Source: JAVZGQ01 sp039000685
Lineage (GTDB): Archaea; Aenigmatarchaeota; Aenigmatarchaeia; CG10238-14; SCSR01
Assembly (NCBI GenBank): GCA_039000685.1
Contig: JAWBNW010000029.1
Location: 1 to 7,185, forward strand
Length of the DNA stretch: 7,185 nt
Reading direction: 5' to 3'
Part shown: positions 5,127 to 7,185 of the stretch, piece by piece
Numbering within the stretch: position 1 is the stretch's first letter
How the letters are laid out: the number at the start of each line of letters is the position of its first letter
Program-made: the position numbers and the translations under genes
The notes under the pieces: generated by a model
Database searches by the model: none
Told to the model about the DNA's origin: nothing
What the model saw: only the letters and a program-made list of their open reading frames with translations

Positions 5127-6001
5127 ATTTTAACCTCTATTCCTCCCAAGAAGAGCAAAAACCCAATGTTGATAATAGGGACTAAGAGATATATGCTCAA
5201 TTTCATCAAATCAAAAATACCAAATCCTGCTAGAGTAGGTTGAATCATGTTCATCACAGCAAACAGGGAGATTATGAAAAGTGGGGCGGCAATTAAAATT
5301 CCAGTATAGAATTCTGCGATTGTGCTTAACTGTTGAATGAACTTTTCCCTTTTGATTCTCCATTCAAAAAGTGCTTCATCTCCTACAGTTTTCAAGAAAA
5401 TTTTTATGTTACCACCAGCCTCTACAGTCGTGATAAAACCCAAAAGTATCTGCTTGAATTGATCGCTAGGTGTTTTGTTAGCCACTTCTTTTACTGCTGT
5501 TAGGGGATCAACACCAAATTCATCTATATTCTTCACTATTTTTTCCATTTCCCTAGAGATTTCACCATACTCCTTGAACTTGCTGAGAAGTCTGAAAACC
5601 ACATAAGGAGGAATTCCCGATTCTGCTATGGCCCCCATATGTGTAAGGGCAAAAGGCAAATTTGCTTCTATATCTGCCTTTCTTTTCTCTGCTCTTTGAG
5701 AAGGATAAAAAGTGAAAAAAATGAACATGATTATTGCTATGAAAAAAGAAGTGAAAAAAGAATAGAAAATTCTGAGAAAAATTTGAACTTTAATTATGCT
5801 TAAGGTAAGGAATGTGACTATAAGACTTGAGGCAAATGTTATGATTGAGAGCAGAATAATTATACTAACATAAGTTCTATAACCAATCTTTATGTCTGCT
5901 TTTGGTAAGCTATCTTTGATAACTGAGAAAAATTCTGGATATTTATCCACAACCCAGCCGAGATTTGAAGTTGCAAACCCTTTAATTGAGTCCAACATCA
6001 T
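5123..6001 (-). CDS. GspF/TadB/FlaJ-like pilus assembly membrane protein (first of pair)
   Basis: Complete 292-residue protein from ATG 6001 (an adjacent ATG at 5998 is equally possible; GGGA sits just upstream). After an amphipathic, cytoplasmic N-terminus (1-43) come membrane segments at about 44-70 and 76-99, a cytoplasmic T2SF helical domain at about 108-215, then segments at about 229-253 and 263-287. The domain shows the usual EANLPFALTHMGAIAESGIPP start (112-132) and the FITTVEAGGNIKIFL segment (189-203). It resembles the N-terminal half of archaellum FlaJ and, together with the next protein, would supply about nine membrane segments, as a full FlaJ does. It overlaps the ATPase stop by ATGA, so ATPase and both platform proteins are probably translated in step. 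Role: membrane platform of the pilus motor. Confidence 0.92.
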   Translation of the reverse strand: MMLDSIKGFATSNLGWVVDKYPEFFSVIKDSLPKADIKIGYRTYVSIIILLSIITFASSLIVTFLTLSIIKVQIFLRIFYSFFTSFFIAIIMFIFFTFYPSQRAEKRKADIEANLPFALTHMGAIAESGIPPYVVFRLLSKFKEYGEISREMEKIVKNIDEFGVDPLTAVKEVANKTPSDQFKQILLGFITTVEAGGNIKIFLKTVGDEALFEWRIKREKFIQQLSTIAEFYTGILIAAPLFIISLFAVMNMIQPTLAGFGIFDLMKLSIYLLVPIINIGFLLFLGGIEVKI

Positions 6002-7185
6002 CTTTCCCTTAAAACTTTAAATCCCAAAATTTGCAATAATGAAACTCTCTTCCTCTCTTTCTCCCCTTTCTCTACTTTAGCAGGAATTTCAAACTTTGGT
6101 TTATGGGAAATTGTTTCTTCTGGTTTGATTTCTTCCAGTTCTTTTCCATATATTTCGAAAAACTTCTTTTTATCCTTGTGATAAAGGTTTATCATCTTCA
6201 CGACTTCTGTATATTCTTTAATTCCCTTTGTTCTCATCCAGTTCAAGATTTTCTCTCTTCTATTGATTTCTGTCCAAGCATCTTCCACTTTTCCCCCTCT
6301 TGCTAGAGTTATTTTCTCCACCTTTATGCTGTCACTAACCTTCTCATATTCATCGGTTTCAGGGTTCCACCTGAAAACAACCCTATACTTGACTTCATTT
6401 GTTTTTGGGTCTACAGATTCTATTTCTGCAACCTCTTTCACTCTTCTTGCAGATTTTCCTTTTTCTCTGGCATGAACCATTACAACCACAACATCCAAAC
6501 CCTCTATCAAGGTTGGAGAAAGTTCAATCGGCGGAGTTGTCAATCTTTTTATCAAAGTCTCAACCGAACCTGCGTGCATGGTGCTTAGGCTTGGGTGGCC
6601 AGAGCTTATACCTTGGAACATGACGTAAGCCTCTTCACCTCTGGTCTCACCAACTATCACATAATCAGGATTTTGTCTGAAACTTTCTTTCAGTAAATCG
6701 AAAAGACTCACGCCACCATATTTTTCCCCAGAGGGCATGGGAATGCCAAAACCAGGTCTTGCAAGTGTGGGTACCCAGTGCTCGTTTGGAATCCTTAGCT
6801 CCCTCGTATCTTCTATGCTTATTATTTTAGCTTCTGGTGGGATGAACATGCAAAGAGTGTTCAAGAAACTCGTCTTACCAGTAGCAACCCCACCAACAAT
6901 TAGCATCGAGACACCATGTTCCATTAAATACCAAAAATATGCTAAAATTGAGGGAGAAGCAGTTCCCATCTCTATTTGTTCGATTGGAGAGAAAGGTCTT
7001 TCACCAAATTTTCTTATGGTTATCACTGGTCCCCGAGTAGCAACATCAGGTGCTAGAGTTGCAGCAACTCTAGAACCATCTGGTAAAGTTCCATCCAAGA
7101 TAGGTTCGGCATAACTCACATACCTTCCACATCTTTCAGAGAGTTTGACGACGAGTTCCCTAAGTTCTTCCAAATTTTCAAACAC
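5998..7185 (-). CDS. Type IV pilus assembly ATPase, GspE/TadA/FlaI family (N-terminus cut by window edge)
   Basis: Partial gene: 395 codons are visible from the right edge to TGA at 5998-6000. The first visible codon is GTG, but family members run to roughly 500 residues or more, so the true start lies outside. Visible residues 1-60 are the end of the N-terminal domain and linker (DGTLPDGSRVAATL, ITIRKF). The RecA-like core has Walker A GGVATGKTS (98-106), the Asp box ISIEDTRELRIP (122-133), Walker B DYVIVGETRGEEA (174-186, Glu180 as candidate catalytic residue) and the His box GHPSLSTMHAGS (196-207). All key residues are present, so it should be active. Residues about 303-350 match the FlaI-type C-terminal helical region. 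A charged tail to 395, ending in a basic RKRVSLLQILGFKVLRER segment, looks lineage-specific. Role: cytoplasmic hexameric motor for pilin assembly, working with the two overlapping GspF genes. FlaI of an archaellum is less likely because the platform is split and no archaellum accessory genes are seen. Confidence 0.95.
   Translation of the reverse strand: MFENLEELRELVVKLSERCGRYVSYAEPILDGTLPDGSRVAATLAPDVATRGPVITIRKFGERPFSPIEQIEMGTASPSILAYFWYLMEHGVSMLIVGGVATGKTSFLNTLCMFIPPEAKIISIEDTRELRIPNEHWVPTLARPGFGIPMPSGEKYGGVSLFDLLKESFRQNPDYVIVGETRGEEAYVMFQGISSGHPSLSTMHAGSVETLIKRLTTPPIELSPTLIEGLDVVVVMVHAREKGKSARRVKEVAEIESVDPKTNEVKYRVVFRWNPETDEYEKVSDSIKVEKITLARGGKVEDAWTEINRREKILNWMRTKGIKEYTEVVKMINLYHKDKKKFFEIYGKELEEIKPEETISHKPKFEIPAKVEKGEKERKRVSLLQILGFKVLRER

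Noticed and set aside
5110..5140. The GspF pair as one FlaJ gene broken by a frameshift
   Set aside because: The junction is a standard ATGA overlap with a GAGGT ribosome site ahead of the second ATG, and each protein has a complete T2SF domain with its own flanking membrane segments, so two separate genes are the better reading.
4722..5243. 173-codon open frame on the plus strand
   Set aside because: It lies antisense across the junction of the two GspF genes, both well supported by domain motifs; its translation is low in domain-like character and has no ribosome site or promoter of its own.
6737..7114. 125-codon open frame on the plus strand
   Set aside because: Fully antisense to the ATPase core (Walker A to Walker B region), whose reading frame is certain.
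1..7185. RNA genes, CRISPR arrays, insertion sequences, origin repeats
   Set aside because: No tRNA-like cloverleaf, regularly spaced repeats, transposase or inverted terminal repeats were noticed on reading both strands, and nearly every base is inside a supported coding region.

Overview
The window looks like DNA from an archaeon and carries most of an archaeal type IV pilus (pilin export and assembly) locus. Evidence for an archaeon: class III-type prepilin signal peptides of the K-G|I-S-P-L and K-G|Q kinds, a FlaI/TadA-like secretion ATPase with two separate GspF-type membrane proteins, AT-rich TATA-box-like elements about 25-30 bases ahead of start codons that lack a ribosome binding site, and dense N-x-S/T sequons in the exported proteins. 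The AT-rich, almost gap-free layout and a LamG domain joined to a pilin-like N-terminus would suit a DPANN lineage such as Aenigmarchaeota or Diapherotrites, but the lineage cannot be fixed from the sequence alone.

Layout, right to left on the minus strand: a GspE/TadA/FlaI-type ATPase (5998-7185, N-terminus outside the window), then two polytopic GspF/T2SF-domain membrane proteins (5123-6001 and 4302-5126), all joined by ATGA-type stop/start overlaps. This is the motor and inner-membrane platform. In the middle, on the plus strand, lie two tandem ISPL-type pilins (3396-3824 and 3832-4305). The second ends by interlocking its stop codon with that of the second GspF gene in a 4-base convergent overlap. 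To their left, read leftward from a 57-base divergent promoter region, is a tight four-gene operon (2751-3338, 2053-2751, 1670-2056, 1038-1673) of small secreted proteins, each with one N-terminal hydrophobic helix; these are likely minor or accessory pilins. A 39-base gap then leads to a pilin-like protein with a LamG (concanavalin-like) domain (1-998), cut by the left edge, a candidate pilus-borne adhesin.

Proposed working model (inference from families and context): the ATPase and the GspF pair polymerise the two cysteine-containing ISPL pilins into a filament. The four translationally coupled pseudopilin-like proteins may prime or cap it, and the LamG protein may mediate attachment to a surface or glycan. 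No prepilin peptidase (PibD/EppA type) and no glycosyltransferase is visible, so processing enzymes must be encoded elsewhere. No RNA gene, CRISPR array, insertion sequence or gene-free stretch above 60 bases was seen.
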